DNA of 64,000 bases from JAIBJN01 sp963775625. GTDB taxonomy: Bacteria; Actinomycetota; Thermoleophilia; Gaiellales; Gaiellaceae. Shown piece after piece: positions 17,084 to 25,716 of this stretch (the first letter of the stretch is position 1; each line of letters begins with the position of its first letter). The stretch is from NCBI GenBank assembly GCA_963775625.1, contig CAVZJM010000003.1, positions 62,001 to 126,000 on the forward strand, in the 5' to 3' direction. Under the pieces are notes generated by a model. That model saw only the letters and a list, made by a program, of their open reading frames with translations. It made no database searches and was not told the origin of the DNA. The translations under genes and the position numbers were made by a program.

Positions 17084-17273
17084 CCGGGGTCTGACCCCAG
17101 CCGTGTCCCGACAGGCCGTGAATGTGGATGGAGGACCGGCCGCGCTGGCCGGTCCAGTCTCGACGGGAAGCACGGTTCCATCCCGGCTGAGCTACCCCGG
17201 CCGTTCTCCACAGGAACGACCCGGCACAACGGCCCCGGCGGGACACGTCCGGGGTCAGACCCGGACGTGTCCG
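17084..17273. repeat. Composite palindromic intergenic element with tRNA-like segment
   Basis: A 190-bp gap between two genes is full of inverted repeats. At the right, 17241-17253 and 17260-17272 form a perfect 13-bp stem (ggacacgtccggg). At the left, 17084-17109 is an inverted partial copy (cgggacacg and ggggtcagacccc, read on the minus strand). Inside are ggaccggcc/ggccggtcc (9 bp, perfect) and ggccgtt/aacggcc. On the minus strand a segment starting GGCCGGGGTAGCTCAGCCGG looks like the 5' half of a tRNA but no full cloverleaf can be drawn. The ggggtcagacccc core is of the kind seen in REP-like palindromes. Confidence 0.65.
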
Positions 17274-17314
17274 GGTGCGCAGTCGAGGCGGCCCGGCGCG
17301 CTAGGCTCTCGCGG

Positions 17315-18094
17315 ATGATCCGCGTCTGCGTCGCCGGCATTACCGGCTGGGCCGGCGGCCCGATCGCCAGGGCGATCGCCGGCGCCGACGACCTGGAGCT
17401 CGTCTCCGGCGTCTCCCGCTCCGCCGCGGGCTCGACCTTGGAGGACCTCGTCGCGCCCATCTTCGGGTCGGTCACCGAGGCACTGGCGGGCGCCGACGCC
17501 GACGTCGTCGTCGACTTCACCGACGCGGCCGCGGTCAAGGACAACGTCCTCGCCGCCGTCGCCGGGGGCGCGGCGGTCGTGGTCGGCTCGAGCGGGCTCA
17601 CGGCGCACGATTTCGACGAGATCGACGAGCGCGCCCGGGACGCCGGGGTCGGCGTCATCGCCGCCGGCAACTTCTCGCTCCTGGCGGCGCTCCTCTCCCG
17701 CAGCGCCGCCGAGATCGCCCGCCACGTGCCGGCCTGGGAGATCGTCGACTACGCCAGCGCCGGGAAGCCGGACGTCCCGAGCGGCACCGCGCGTGAGCTG
17801 GCCGAGCGGCTCGGCGAAACAGGCGGAGCCGCGCTCGGACGCGAGTTGGACACGATCCTGGGGCCGGTCGAAGCCCGCGGGGCGACGGTGGCAGGCACGC
17901 AGGTCCACTCGGTACGACTGCCGAGCTTCGTCGTCTCGACGGAGATCGTGTTCGCCGCGGAGGGCGAGCGGCTGACGCTGCGCCACGACCCGGGCGAGAG
18001 CCCGGCGCCGTACGTCGCCGGCACCCTGCTCGCGATCCGCTCCGTGCAAGCCCGCGTCGGCCTGACACGCGGGTTGGACGCGCTCATCGCCTAG
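17315..18094 (+). CDS. DapB-like dihydrodipicolinate reductase family protein, atypical
   Basis: 259 residues from ATG 17315. The N-terminal dinucleotide-binding motif (VCVAGITGWAGGPIARAI), DVVVDFTDAAAV, VVVGSSGLT and the C-terminal domain with KPDVPSGTA follow 4-hydroxy-tetrahydrodipicolinate reductase. However, the family's E..HHRHK.DAPSGT active-site segment reads EIVDYASAGKPDVPSGTA: both histidines are replaced (Ala, Ser) and only the lysine remains. The reaction is therefore uncertain; it may reduce another imine or oxo substrate. Lysine pathway genes are not adjacent. It is convergent with dinB, overlapping by 4 bases. Confidence 0.75.
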   Translation: MIRVCVAGITGWAGGPIARAIAGADDLELVSGVSRSAAGSTLEDLVAPIFGSVTEALAGADADVVVDFTDAAAVKDNVLAAVAGGAAVVVGSSGLTAHDFDEIDERARDAGVGVIAAGNFSLLAALLSRSAAEIARHVPAWEIVDYASAGKPDVPSGTARELAERLGETGGAALGRELDTILGPVEARGATVAGTQVHSVRLPSFVVSTEIVFAAEGERLTLRHDPGESPAPYVAGTLLAIRSVQARVGLTRGLDALIA

Positions 18095-19152
18095 CGGGCT
18101 TCGAGCGCCAGCTGCTCGAAGTCCTCGATCTTCGAGACCGTGACGCCGACCAGGCGCAGCGCCCCCGGCCGGTCGGCCAGCGCGCGGTCGAGGAGGTCGC
18201 ACGCGAGCTGGCCGATGCGTTCGCCGTCGGCGAGGCCGGCCGCCAGCGTCGCCGAGCGGCTGCGGATGGAGAAGTCCGGGTAGCGAAGCTTCGTCGTCAC
18301 CGTCCGCGCGACCTGGCCCGACTCCGCCAGGTGGGCGGCGAGGCGGCGGGCCATGCGCCGCAGCTCGTCATGGAGTTGCTCACGATCGGACACGTCGCGC
18401 GGGAACGTCTCCTCGTTGCTGATCGAGATGTTGGCGACGGGCTCTTCGAGCGGGCGCGGGTCGATTCCCTGGGCGCGGTCGCGTAGGAGCCGCCCGACAC
18501 TCCCGGGGAGGAGGCGAGCGAGCTCGCCGTCGGGGAGCGCGGCGAGCTGCCCGACGAGCTCGACGCCCCCGGCTGCCAGCCGCTCCTCCGCCTTCGGGCC
18601 GACGCCCGGGAGCCGCCGAACCGGGAACGGCGCCAGGAAGGCGGCCTCGCGGCCCGCGGGCACGACGGTGATCCCGCCCGGCTTCTTGCGGTCGCTGGCC
18701 ACCTTGGCGACCACCTTGCAGCTCGCCACGCCCAGCGAGCACGACAGGCTGGTGGCGCCTCGGACCGCGGCCTGGACGGCCTCGGCGACGACGCGGGCGC
18801 GGCGGAAGTCGGGAGCCACCTCGCCGACGTCGAGGTACCCCTCGTCGATCCCGGTGCGCTCCACGGTCGGGACGACCTCGCGGATCGCGGCCCACACGGC
18901 GCGCGAGTACTCCGAGTACGTGCGGTGCCTCGGCGCGACGAAGACCGCGTGCGGGCAGCGCCGCAACGCTTCTGCACAGCTCATCGCCGAACGGATACCG
19001 TAGGCGCGGGCGACGTAGTTAGCGGTAGCCACGACGCCTCGGCCGCGAGGGTCCCCTCCCACGACGAGCGGCTGTGCGGCCAGCTCGGGGCTCTCGAGCT
19101 CCTCCACGGCCGCGAAGAAGGCGTCCAGGTCGAGATGCGCGACGATCACCAC
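18091..19152 (-). CDS. dinB: Y-family DNA polymerase IV
   Basis: 353 residues. Catalytic metal ligands are visible in AHLDLDAFFAAVEE and GIDEGYLDVG; YSEYSRAV, KVASDRKKPGGITVV, the helix-hairpin-helix region RRLPGVGPKAEERL and the little-finger domain follow. It carries out translesion synthesis. No beta-clamp motif of QLxLF type is obvious, though EQLALEAR at the C-terminus is close. The start lies 20 bp from the divergent GTG of a PafBC-type regulator, which suggests a shared DNA-damage control region. Confidence 0.95.
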   Translation of the reverse strand: MVIVAHLDLDAFFAAVEELESPELAAQPLVVGGDPRGRGVVATANYVARAYGIRSAMSCAEALRRCPHAVFVAPRHRTYSEYSRAVWAAIREVVPTVERTGIDEGYLDVGEVAPDFRRARVVAEAVQAAVRGATSLSCSLGVASCKVVAKVASDRKKPGGITVVPAGREAAFLAPFPVRRLPGVGPKAEERLAAGGVELVGQLAALPDGELARLLPGSVGRLLRDRAQGIDPRPLEEPVANISISNEETFPRDVSDREQLHDELRRMARRLAAHLAESGQVARTVTTKLRYPDFSIRSRSATLAAGLADGERIGQLACDLLDRALADRPGALRLVGVTVSKIEDFEQLALEAR

Positions 19153-19172
19153 GGCATGGAAGGATAGGAACC

Positions 19173-21176
19173 GTGTCGCACGACACCGACAAGCTGATCC
19201 GGCAACTCTCGCTCGTCGCCTTTCTGATGGCGGAGCGGCGGCCGCTGACCGCTCGCGAGATCAAGTCGGTGGTCGAGGGGTACTCGGAGATGTCGGACGA
19301 GGCCTTCGCGCGCCGCTTCTACTCGGACCGGAGCGAGCTGGTCGCGCTCGGCGTGCCGCTTCACTCCCAGCGGGACGAGTTCACGGGCGAGGAGCTCTAC
19401 ACGCTGCGCGCCGAGCAGTACTTCCTGCCGAAGCTCGACCTCGACGACGAGGAGCTCGCGGCGCTCCAGATCGCGCTCCACCTCCTGGACGGCCAGTTCG
19501 CTTACGCGGAGCCGCTGCGGCTCGCGCTCCAAAACCTCGCGCTGGGCCGGCCGACGCAGCTCGAGGCGGCGCCCGAGAGCGCTCTCCGGGTCGAGGTGCG
19601 CGATCCCGACTACTCGGACGAGATGTCGGGCCGCCTGACGAAGCTCGAGGGCGCCATCTCCAAGCAGCGCACCGTCAAGTTCACGTACTGGTCGATCTCG
19701 CGCAACCGCACGCGCGAGCGCAGCGTGAACCCGTATGCGCTCCTGCCCGAGGCGGGCTCCTGGTACCTGATCGGGCGCGACCTGGACCAGGAAGACGAGC
19801 GTACGTTCCGCGTCTCGCGCATCGTCGGTGACATCCGCTTCGCGACACGCCGCGAGCGCGACTTCCGTATGCCCGAGTACGACCCGTCCGGCTTCCGCGG
19901 CCGTCAGCCCTGGCAGTACGGCGAGGCCAAGGGCGAGGCCGAGCTGGACCTCGACGCAGACACCGCGTGGTGGGTGGAGCGCATGGTCGAGCGCGGCGAG
20001 GTCGTCGACGGCACGTTCACGACTCCCTACTCGCGCCTCGACCTGCTTGCGGGGTGGGCTCTCCGCCAGGAGGGCCGGGCGCGGCCGCTCTCCCCGCCGG
20101 AGCTGGTGGACGAGGTGGGCGCAGGGCTCGAGCGCGTCCTCGAGCGCCACCAGGGCGAGCCCACCAAGCCGCCGCGGCCGAAGGCCCAGCCGGAGGCCGA
20201 GCAGCTCGAGCGCCCGACCGGGCCGCTCGCACCGGAGCGCTTCGGCGTCCTCCAGGCGCTGCTCGCCCACCTGCTCGCCCGCTGCGGAGACGAGACGCGC
20301 GCGACCATTCCCGCGCAGGAGCTCGTCGAGCGCTTCCACATCCCCTACGACCAGCTCGACGACCACCTCCAGCTTCTCAACCTCGTCAACTTCGGCGGCG
20401 GCTGCTACGCCGTCTATGCCTCGCTCGACGGCGAGGAGGTGCGGGTCGACAAGGAGCTCTTCGGCGACGCCTTCCGGCGCCCGCCGCGCTTGACGCCGCT
20501 CGAGGCGCGCGCCATCCGTCTCGCTCTCGAGTTCGTCGGGCCGATGATCGCTGCCGAGGCGCAGACACCGCTCGAGCGCGTCCGCAAGAAGCTCGAGGAG
20601 ACCTTCGGCGAGTTCGCCATGCCCGAGGCGACCGAGCAGGAGTCCGGCACCGAGGAGGAGCAGCTGATCCGCACGCTCTCGCAGGCGATCCGCGAGCAGC
20701 GCCTCGTCGAGATCGAGTACGTGGCCGTCGGCGAGGAGAAGAGCGTCCGGGTGATCGAGCCGCACGCTCTCGAGCGTGAGCTGCCGTGGTGGTACGTGCA
20801 CTCGTGGGACCGAACGCGCGACGCCCAGCGGAGCTTTCGCCTCGACCGCATGCAGCGAGCGACGCTCCAGAAGGGGACGTTCGACCCGCGACCGGGCCTG
20901 GAGCCGCGCAAGCTGCGAGACGTCCGCGTGGCCAAGGTGCTCTTCGACCCCGAGGTCGCACGCTGGCGCATCGAGCGCGGCGCGCTGGCCCTCGCGAAGG
21001 GCTACGCGCTCGAGGAGGTCGGCGTCGGCGGCACCGATTGGTTCGTCGGCGAGATCCTCTCCCACCGCGGCTTCGCGGAGGTCCTGGAGCCCGGCGACCT
21101 GCGCAAGGATGTGGCCGCCCGCGCGAAGAAGCTCAAGACGACGCTGGCAAAGCGCCCCGCGCGGGCGAGCGGCTAA
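19173..21176 (+). CDS. pafBC: Fused PafB-PafC WYL-domain transcriptional regulator
   Basis: 667 residues from GTG 19173, preceded by a purine-rich aaggataggaa. Two consecutive modules each contain a winged HTH, a linker and a WYL domain: first WYL at about 165-240 (FTYWSISRN, GSWYLIGRDL, RTFRVSRI), second at about 500-580 (VEIEYVAVGEEK, LPWWYVHSWD, RSFRLDRM). Each ends with a C-terminal extension (WCX). In mycobacteria PafB and PafC are separate subunits that activate LexA-independent DNA damage genes; natural fusions are known in other actinobacteria. Divergence from dinB fits that role. A proteasome locus is not next to it here. Confidence 0.88.
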   Translation: MSHDTDKLIRQLSLVAFLMAERRPLTAREIKSVVEGYSEMSDEAFARRFYSDRSELVALGVPLHSQRDEFTGEELYTLRAEQYFLPKLDLDDEELAALQIALHLLDGQFAYAEPLRLALQNLALGRPTQLEAAPESALRVEVRDPDYSDEMSGRLTKLEGAISKQRTVKFTYWSISRNRTRERSVNPYALLPEAGSWYLIGRDLDQEDERTFRVSRIVGDIRFATRRERDFRMPEYDPSGFRGRQPWQYGEAKGEAELDLDADTAWWVERMVERGEVVDGTFTTPYSRLDLLAGWALRQEGRARPLSPPELVDEVGAGLERVLERHQGEPTKPPRPKAQPEAEQLERPTGPLAPERFGVLQALLAHLLARCGDETRATIPAQELVERFHIPYDQLDDHLQLLNLVNFGGGCYAVYASLDGEEVRVDKELFGDAFRRPPRLTPLEARAIRLALEFVGPMIAAEAQTPLERVRKKLEETFGEFAMPEATEQESGTEEEQLIRTLSQAIREQRLVEIEYVAVGEEKSVRVIEPHALERELPWWYVHSWDRTRDAQRSFRLDRMQRATLQKGTFDPRPGLEPRKLRDVRVAKVLFDPEVARWRIERGALALAKGYALEEVGVGGTDWFVGEILSHRGFAEVLEPGDLRKDVAARAKKLKTTLAKRPARASG

Positions 21177-21186
21177 CGAAGAGAGC

Positions 21187-22853
21187 TCAGGCGCGTGCAG
21201 GCGGCAGCCGCACGGTGAAGGTCGCTCCGCGGCCGGCCTGCGACTCGACGTCGAGCGTGCCGCCGTGGGCCTCGGCGATCGAGCGGGCGATGAAGAGGCC
21301 GAGGCCGGCGCCCGGCTTGGAGCCGCCGTCCTGGCTCACGCGCCCGAACTTCTCGAAGATCAGCCGCTGCGACTCGGGCGGGATGCCGGGCCCGTGGTCG
21401 CGCACGCTGACGGCGACGACGCCGTCCTCGTTCGCGGCGGCCACCTCGATCTCGTCGCCCGTGATCGTGTACTTGATCGCGTTCGTGAGCAGGTTCCAGA
21501 GCAGCTGACGCAGCCGCTCGCGATCCCCCTGCACCGGCGGGAGCGTGGGCGGGACGCGCGTCGTGACCCGTACCTCGTCCTGCCCCAGGGAGACGACCGC
21601 GGCCGTCTCGCGGACGAGCTCCTCGACGTCAACGTCGTCGAAGGAGTACGGGAACGTCCCGGCTTCGATGCGCGACGTGTCGAGCACGTCTCCCACCAGG
21701 TCGGAGAGGCGTGACGTCTCGCTCTCGATCAGGCCGAGGAAGGACTCCCGCTGCTCCTGCGTCAGCTCGCGCCAGCGCCGGTTCAGCGTCTGGGCGCAGC
21801 CGATCACGGAGGCCATCGGGGACCGCAGCTCGTGAGAGACCATCGAGACGAAGTCCGCGCGGAGCGACGACAGGCGCCTGAGCTCCTCCGCGGCGCTCCG
21901 CTCGGCCTCGTAGGCGCGGATGTTCTCGACCGCCGCGGCGACCTGGCTCGCCAGGAGCGTCAGCATCTCGACCTCCTCGGAGGTGAACGCGGGGCCGGCG
22001 TCGCGCGCCACCATCAGGGTGCCGAGCGCACGGTCGCCGAGGGTCAGCGGGGCGATGACCTCGTCGCCCCCCTCGCCCTCGAGCAGGCCCCCCGCGGTGG
22101 CGAAGACGGAGTCGGTCTCCCCCGCCACCTCGATGCGAAGCCGGTCGAAGGGGATCATGCTCTGCAGCTCGTCCTGGAAGGCAGCCAGGGCGCGGCCCTG
22201 GTCGAGGGAGGAGCCGAGCGCCCGGGCCGCACGGTTGACCGCCTCGAGCACGTCCGCGCGGTGCCCGAGCCGGTCGCGCAGGTCCTCGGCCTCGGCAGCA
22301 CGCGCCTCTGCGACCGACGTCTCCGCGCGCAGGCGGTCCACGAGCCAGCCGACCACGAGGCCGATCAGGATCTGGAGGCCGAACGGGAGCGTGACGTGGT
22401 CGAAGTCGAACGGCGGCGGCCCGAACTCCTCCGCGCGCCACCATTCGGCGAGGAAGACGAGCGGGAGGACGACCACCGGAACGATCGCGCCGCCCTTCAT
22501 CCCGTAGCGAAGCGCTCCCTCGATCACGGGGACGTACAGGATCCCCCAGGCGGGCGTGCTGGGCTCGAACGTGTAGACGAAGACGAAGGCGTAGACGATC
22601 GCCGTGTCGAAGGCGAGCGCGAGGAAGCCGATGCGGCCGAGCGCCTTGCATCGAGCGGGCGGCGCGCGAGCCAGAAGAAGGCCACGGCGCCGAGCGAGAG
22701 CGCGGCCGCCGTCGCCCAGCCCCAGCGCTCGTAGCCGGGCGGGTGGTCGTCGCCCACCACGGCAACCTCGAAGGCGGCGAACGGGACCGCGAAGACCCGG
22801 ACCCAGGCGATCCAGATCTCCGTGCGCCGACGGCGCTCGAGCTCAGCGCTCAT
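21187..22853 (-). pseudogene. GAF-domain sensor histidine kinase, apparent frameshift
   Basis: From the ATG at 22853 (MSAELERRRRTEIWIAWVRVF) the frame encodes two membrane helices to about ARRPLDA; the continuation (KALGRIGFLALAFDTAIVYAF and three more helices) is in another frame. A single missing base near 22645-22651 explains the break. The rest is intact: GAF domain (about 120-250), HisKA with VSHELRSPMASVIG, and HATPase_c with DHGPGIPPESQRL and GAGLGLFIARS. The downstream part could also start at GTG 22527. A consensus error is more likely than a real loss, since the whole sequence is otherwise well conserved. It overlaps queG by 11 bases. Confidence 0.8.
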
Positions 22854-23850
22854 CTTCGGCCTGGAGTCGGGCCAGCGCCCACTCGGCATGCTCGCGGAGC
22901 AGCTGGTCGTCGCCCTCGGCATACGGGCGCACGGCTTCCACCAGGCCTGTATCGGCCGAGTTGCCCGCGGCGACAAGGGCGTTTCTGCGCAGGTAGCGCG
23001 GATCGTTGCGTGGGAAGTAGAGCCGGGCGTAGCGCTCGCGCAGCTCGTCCTCCGGGGCGCTGAGCCAGTCGAGGAGCGAGACGACGGGCTCGGCGCCCGG
23101 CTCGGGCACGACGCCCGCACGGCGCTTCTCGACGCCGCGGTTCCACGGGCAGACGTCCTGGCAGATGTCGCACCCGTACACCTGCGGGCCGAGCTCCTCC
23201 CGGTAGGGCTCGGGAATCGCCGCGGGCGCCTGCGTCCAGTAGGAGAGGCACTTGGTCGAGTCGACCACCCCGGGCTCGTCGAGGGCTCCGGTCGGGCAGG
23301 CCTCGATGCAGAGGGTGCACGAGCCGCAGTCGAGCTCGAGCGGCGGCGTGGGCTCGACCTCGACGTCGGTGACGAGCGTCCCGAGCACGACCCAGGAGCC
23401 GTGCGTGCGGGTGATCAGCATCGTGTTCTTGCCGTAGAAGCCGACTCCCGCCCGTGCCGCTCCCTCGCGGTCGACGTGCTGGTTCGCGTCGACCAGCACG
23501 CGGTAGGCGCCTCCGAGCCGGTCGCCCAGCTCCTCGAGCTTCTCGCGGAGCTGCGCGTAGTGGTCGTCCCACGTATAGCGGGGCAGGCGCCCCTCGGCGG
23601 GCTCCGGCTCCGGCCCGGGCGCGTAGTAGCAGAGCGCCGCCGAGACGACCGTGCGGGCGCCGGGGAGCAGCGTCTCGGGATGGCAGGAGACCTCCGGCTG
23701 GGCCATCGTGAAGCGCATGTCGGCGAAGAGCCCGCGGGCGCGGCGCTCCAGGATCGCCCGCTCGGTCTCGGCGTACGGCTGGGCCGCCGTCGCGCCGACG
23801 ACGTCGATTCCGAGCTCCTCCCCCAGCCGGGCGAGCTCCGCGCTCGTCAT
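22843..23850 (-). CDS. queG: Epoxyqueuosine reductase
   Basis: 335 residues from ATG 23850. Reduces epoxyqueuosine to queuosine in tRNA with a cobalamin cofactor and two [4Fe-4S] clusters. The cluster ligands are CGSCTLCIEACPTGAL and YGCDICQDVCPWNRG; the N-terminal GVVGATAAQP region, AALCYY and VDANQHVDREGAARAGVGFYGKNTMLI are typical of the family. A short C-terminal HEAT-like part (NALVAAGNSADTGLVEAVRPYAEGDDQLLREHAEWAL) follows. It completes the pathway begun by tgt and queA at 6-8 kb. It is divergent from the oxidoreductase gene at 23878 with 27 bp between starts. Confidence 0.95.
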   Translation of the reverse strand: MTSAELARLGEELGIDVVGATAAQPYAETERAILERRARGLFADMRFTMAQPEVSCHPETLLPGARTVVSAALCYYAPGPEPEPAEGRLPRYTWDDHYAQLREKLEELGDRLGGAYRVLVDANQHVDREGAARAGVGFYGKNTMLITRTHGSWVVLGTLVTDVEVEPTPPLELDCGSCTLCIEACPTGALDEPGVVDSTKCLSYWTQAPAAIPEPYREELGPQVYGCDICQDVCPWNRGVEKRRAGVVPEPGAEPVVSLLDWLSAPEDELRERYARLYFPRNDPRYLRRNALVAAGNSADTGLVEAVRPYAEGDDQLLREHAEWALARLQAEDER

Positions 23851-23877
23851 CTCGCCCGCAAGGTAGCAGCCGCTCCA

Positions 23878-24876
23878 ATGTACGATCGCGCCGTGAAGGC
23901 CGTGCGCATCCACGAGGACGGCGGACCGGAGGTCCTCAGGTACGAGGACGCGCCCGACCCCGAGCCCGGCTCGGGCGAGGTGCTCATAGGTCTCGAGGCT
24001 GCGTCGCTCAACCACCTCGACATCTGGCTGCGCCGCGGCCTCCCCTCGGCGCCCAAGCCGCGGATCCTCGGCGCTGACGGAGCCGGGACGGTCGTCGGGC
24101 TCGGCGACGGCGTCGACCGCTTCGCCGAGGGCGACGCGGTCGTCATCAACCCGGGCCTCGACGAGGGGGCCAGGATCGTGGGCGAGCACATGGACGGCAC
24201 CCACGCGGAGCTGATCGCCCTCCCCGCTGACTACGTCTATCCACTGCCGGACGGCCTTTCGTTCGAGGAGGCGGCCGCCTTCCCTCTCGTCTTCGAGACC
24301 GCGTACCGGATGCTCGTGACGCGGGCCGGCCTCGTCGAGGGCGAGTGGGTCTTCGTGTGGGGGATCGGGAGCGGTGTCGCCACCGCGTCGCTGCAGGTTG
24401 CGAAGGCGCTCGGCGCACGCGTCGTCGTCACCTCGTCGAGCGACGAGAAACTCGAGCGGGCGCTCGAGCTCGGCGCCGACGCCGCCGTCAACCACGCCGA
24501 GGGCGACGTCGCCGGGACGGTGCGCGAGGTCACGGGCGGGCACGGCGCCGACGTGGTCGTCGAGCACGTCGGCGAGGCGACCTGGAAGACGTCGCTCCAG
24601 GTGGCGGCGGCGGGCGGGCGCATCGCAGTCTGCGGCGCCACGAGCGGCCCGAACCCTCCCGCGAACCTGCACCGCATCTGGTGGAAGCAACTCACCGTCG
24701 TCGGCTCGACGATGGGGACGCAGGCGGACTTCCAGGCCGTCTACGAGCTGGTGGCGAGCGGACGGGCGAAGCCGGTCGTCGACCGCGTCTTCCCACTGGC
24801 GGAAGCCGCCGCCGCGCACGAGCACCTGGAGGCCGGCCGCCAGCTGGGCAAGGTCGTGCTCAAGATCAGTGGGTAA
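23878..24876 (+). CDS. Medium-chain NAD(P)H dehydrogenase / quinone oxidoreductase-like
   Basis: 332 residues from ATG 23878 (GTG at 23893 is possible). MDR fold: KAVRIHEDGGPEVLRYEDAPDPEPGSGEVL, ILGADGAGTVVGLGDGV, AAAFPLVFETAYRML and the Rossmann segment VFVWGIGSGVATASLQVAKALGARVVVT. The catalytic zinc ligands of true alcohol dehydrogenases are absent (SLNHLDIWLR instead of a Cys; no structural Cys cluster), so a zinc-free quinone or enone reductase is more likely. The substrate cannot be inferred from neighbours. Confidence 0.88.
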   Translation: MYDRAVKAVRIHEDGGPEVLRYEDAPDPEPGSGEVLIGLEAASLNHLDIWLRRGLPSAPKPRILGADGAGTVVGLGDGVDRFAEGDAVVINPGLDEGARIVGEHMDGTHAELIALPADYVYPLPDGLSFEEAAAFPLVFETAYRMLVTRAGLVEGEWVFVWGIGSGVATASLQVAKALGARVVVTSSSDEKLERALELGADAAVNHAEGDVAGTVREVTGGHGADVVVEHVGEATWKTSLQVAAAGGRIAVCGATSGPNPPANLHRIWWKQLTVVGSTMGTQADFQAVYELVASGRAKPVVDRVFPLAEAAAAHEHLEAGRQLGKVVLKISG

Positions 24877-24882
24877 CCCCCG

Positions 24883-25086
24883 CTAGAGGAGGATCCGCCG
24901 CGCGATCTCGTGCGGGCATCCGGACGCCACGAGCTTGCGCATCTCGCCGAGGTCGACCGGCGCCCTCGTGAGCGCGTTCGCGTCGCTCGCGCTGAAGCCG
25001 AGGGCGATGAACTGCGACTTGCGCCACCGGCGCACCTTCGCCGGTTCCGGAAGCCCCGCGCGCCTGACCTCCACCCGATCGCCCAT
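24883..25086 (-). CDS. Small hypothetical basic protein
   Basis: 67 residues from ATG 25086 (MGDRVEVRRAGLPEPAKVRRWRKSQF). Arg-rich N-terminus followed by a helix (LGEMRKLVASGCPHEIARRILL). The frame is open further upstream to 25233, but that part is Gly/Arg-rich low-complexity sequence lacking conservation features. No domain recognised. Convergent with the oxidoreductase gene at 23878. Confidence 0.5.
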   Translation of the reverse strand: MGDRVEVRRAGLPEPAKVRRWRKSQFIALGFSASDANALTRAPVDLGEMRKLVASGCPHEIARRILL

Positions 25087-25182
25087 GGCTAAGAGTGGGC
25101 CCGGGAGCCGGGGTGGGAGAACCGCCGAACGGCGTGTCCGCCCCCCACCGAAAGTCGAGTCTGCGCCCAGGCTCCGGCCGCC

Positions 25183-25716
25183 GTGAGTGGGATGATCTCT
25201 GCCAGCTTGAGCCGCATCGCAATCGTCGGCCATCGAGCCCTCGGGAGTGCGTCAGTCGAGGCGTTCGTCGCGCGGTACTCACGGACGGTGCTGGAGGAGG
25301 CACGAGGCCGGTGGGAACGGGTGGACGCCGTTTCGGCCCTGGCCGAGGGGGCCGACACGCTCTTCGCGGAGGCCGCCCTCGAGCTCGGCCTCTCGCTCCA
25401 CGTTGTCACGCCCTTTGCCCAGTACGAGTCCGACTTCGCCGAGCCGCGCGCGCGTCAGCGCCACGCCGCCCTCCGCGGCCAGGCCGTGACCGAGACCAGG
25501 CTCCCCTTCTACGCCCGCTCGGAAGGCGCCTACGAGGCGGCCATGCGCTGGGTCGTCGATACGTGCGACCTGCTCGTGGCCGCGTGGGACGGGCGACCGT
25601 CGGTCGGCCGAGGAGGGACGGGCGACGCCGTCTCCCACGCCCTCGCAACGGGCCGCCCGGTCGTGCACCTCGATGTCGCCGGGCAGGCGATGCGCACGTA
25701 CGGGAGCTGGCCGTGA
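25183..25716 (+). CDS. SLOG-superfamily nucleotide-sensing protein
   Basis: 177 residues from GTG 25183. Rossmann-like SLOG/LOG fold: IAIVGHRALGS at the N-terminus, VSALAEGADTLFAEAALELGLSLHVVTPF, CDLLVAAWDGRPSVGRGGTGDAVSHALATGRPVVHLD. This arrangement (GHR, EGAD, AxWDG, GGTxD) is that of the SLOG sensors described in nucleotide-centred conflict systems, where they bind modified nucleotides and control a membrane or nuclease effector. The stop overlaps the GTG of the next gene (GTGA), so both products are made together. Base composition matches the neighbourhood. Confidence 0.75.
   Translation: MSGMISASLSRIAIVGHRALGSASVEAFVARYSRTVLEEARGRWERVDAVSALAEGADTLFAEAALELGLSLHVVTPFAQYESDFAEPRARQRHAALRGQAVTETRLPFYARSEGAYEAAMRWVVDTCDLLVAAWDGRPSVGRGGTGDAVSHALATGRPVVHLDVAGQAMRTYGSWP

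Noticed and set aside
19146..21065. 639-codon minus-strand frame
   Set aside because: Antisense shadow of the PafBC gene; Arg/Leu/Glu-rich without a recognisable fold.
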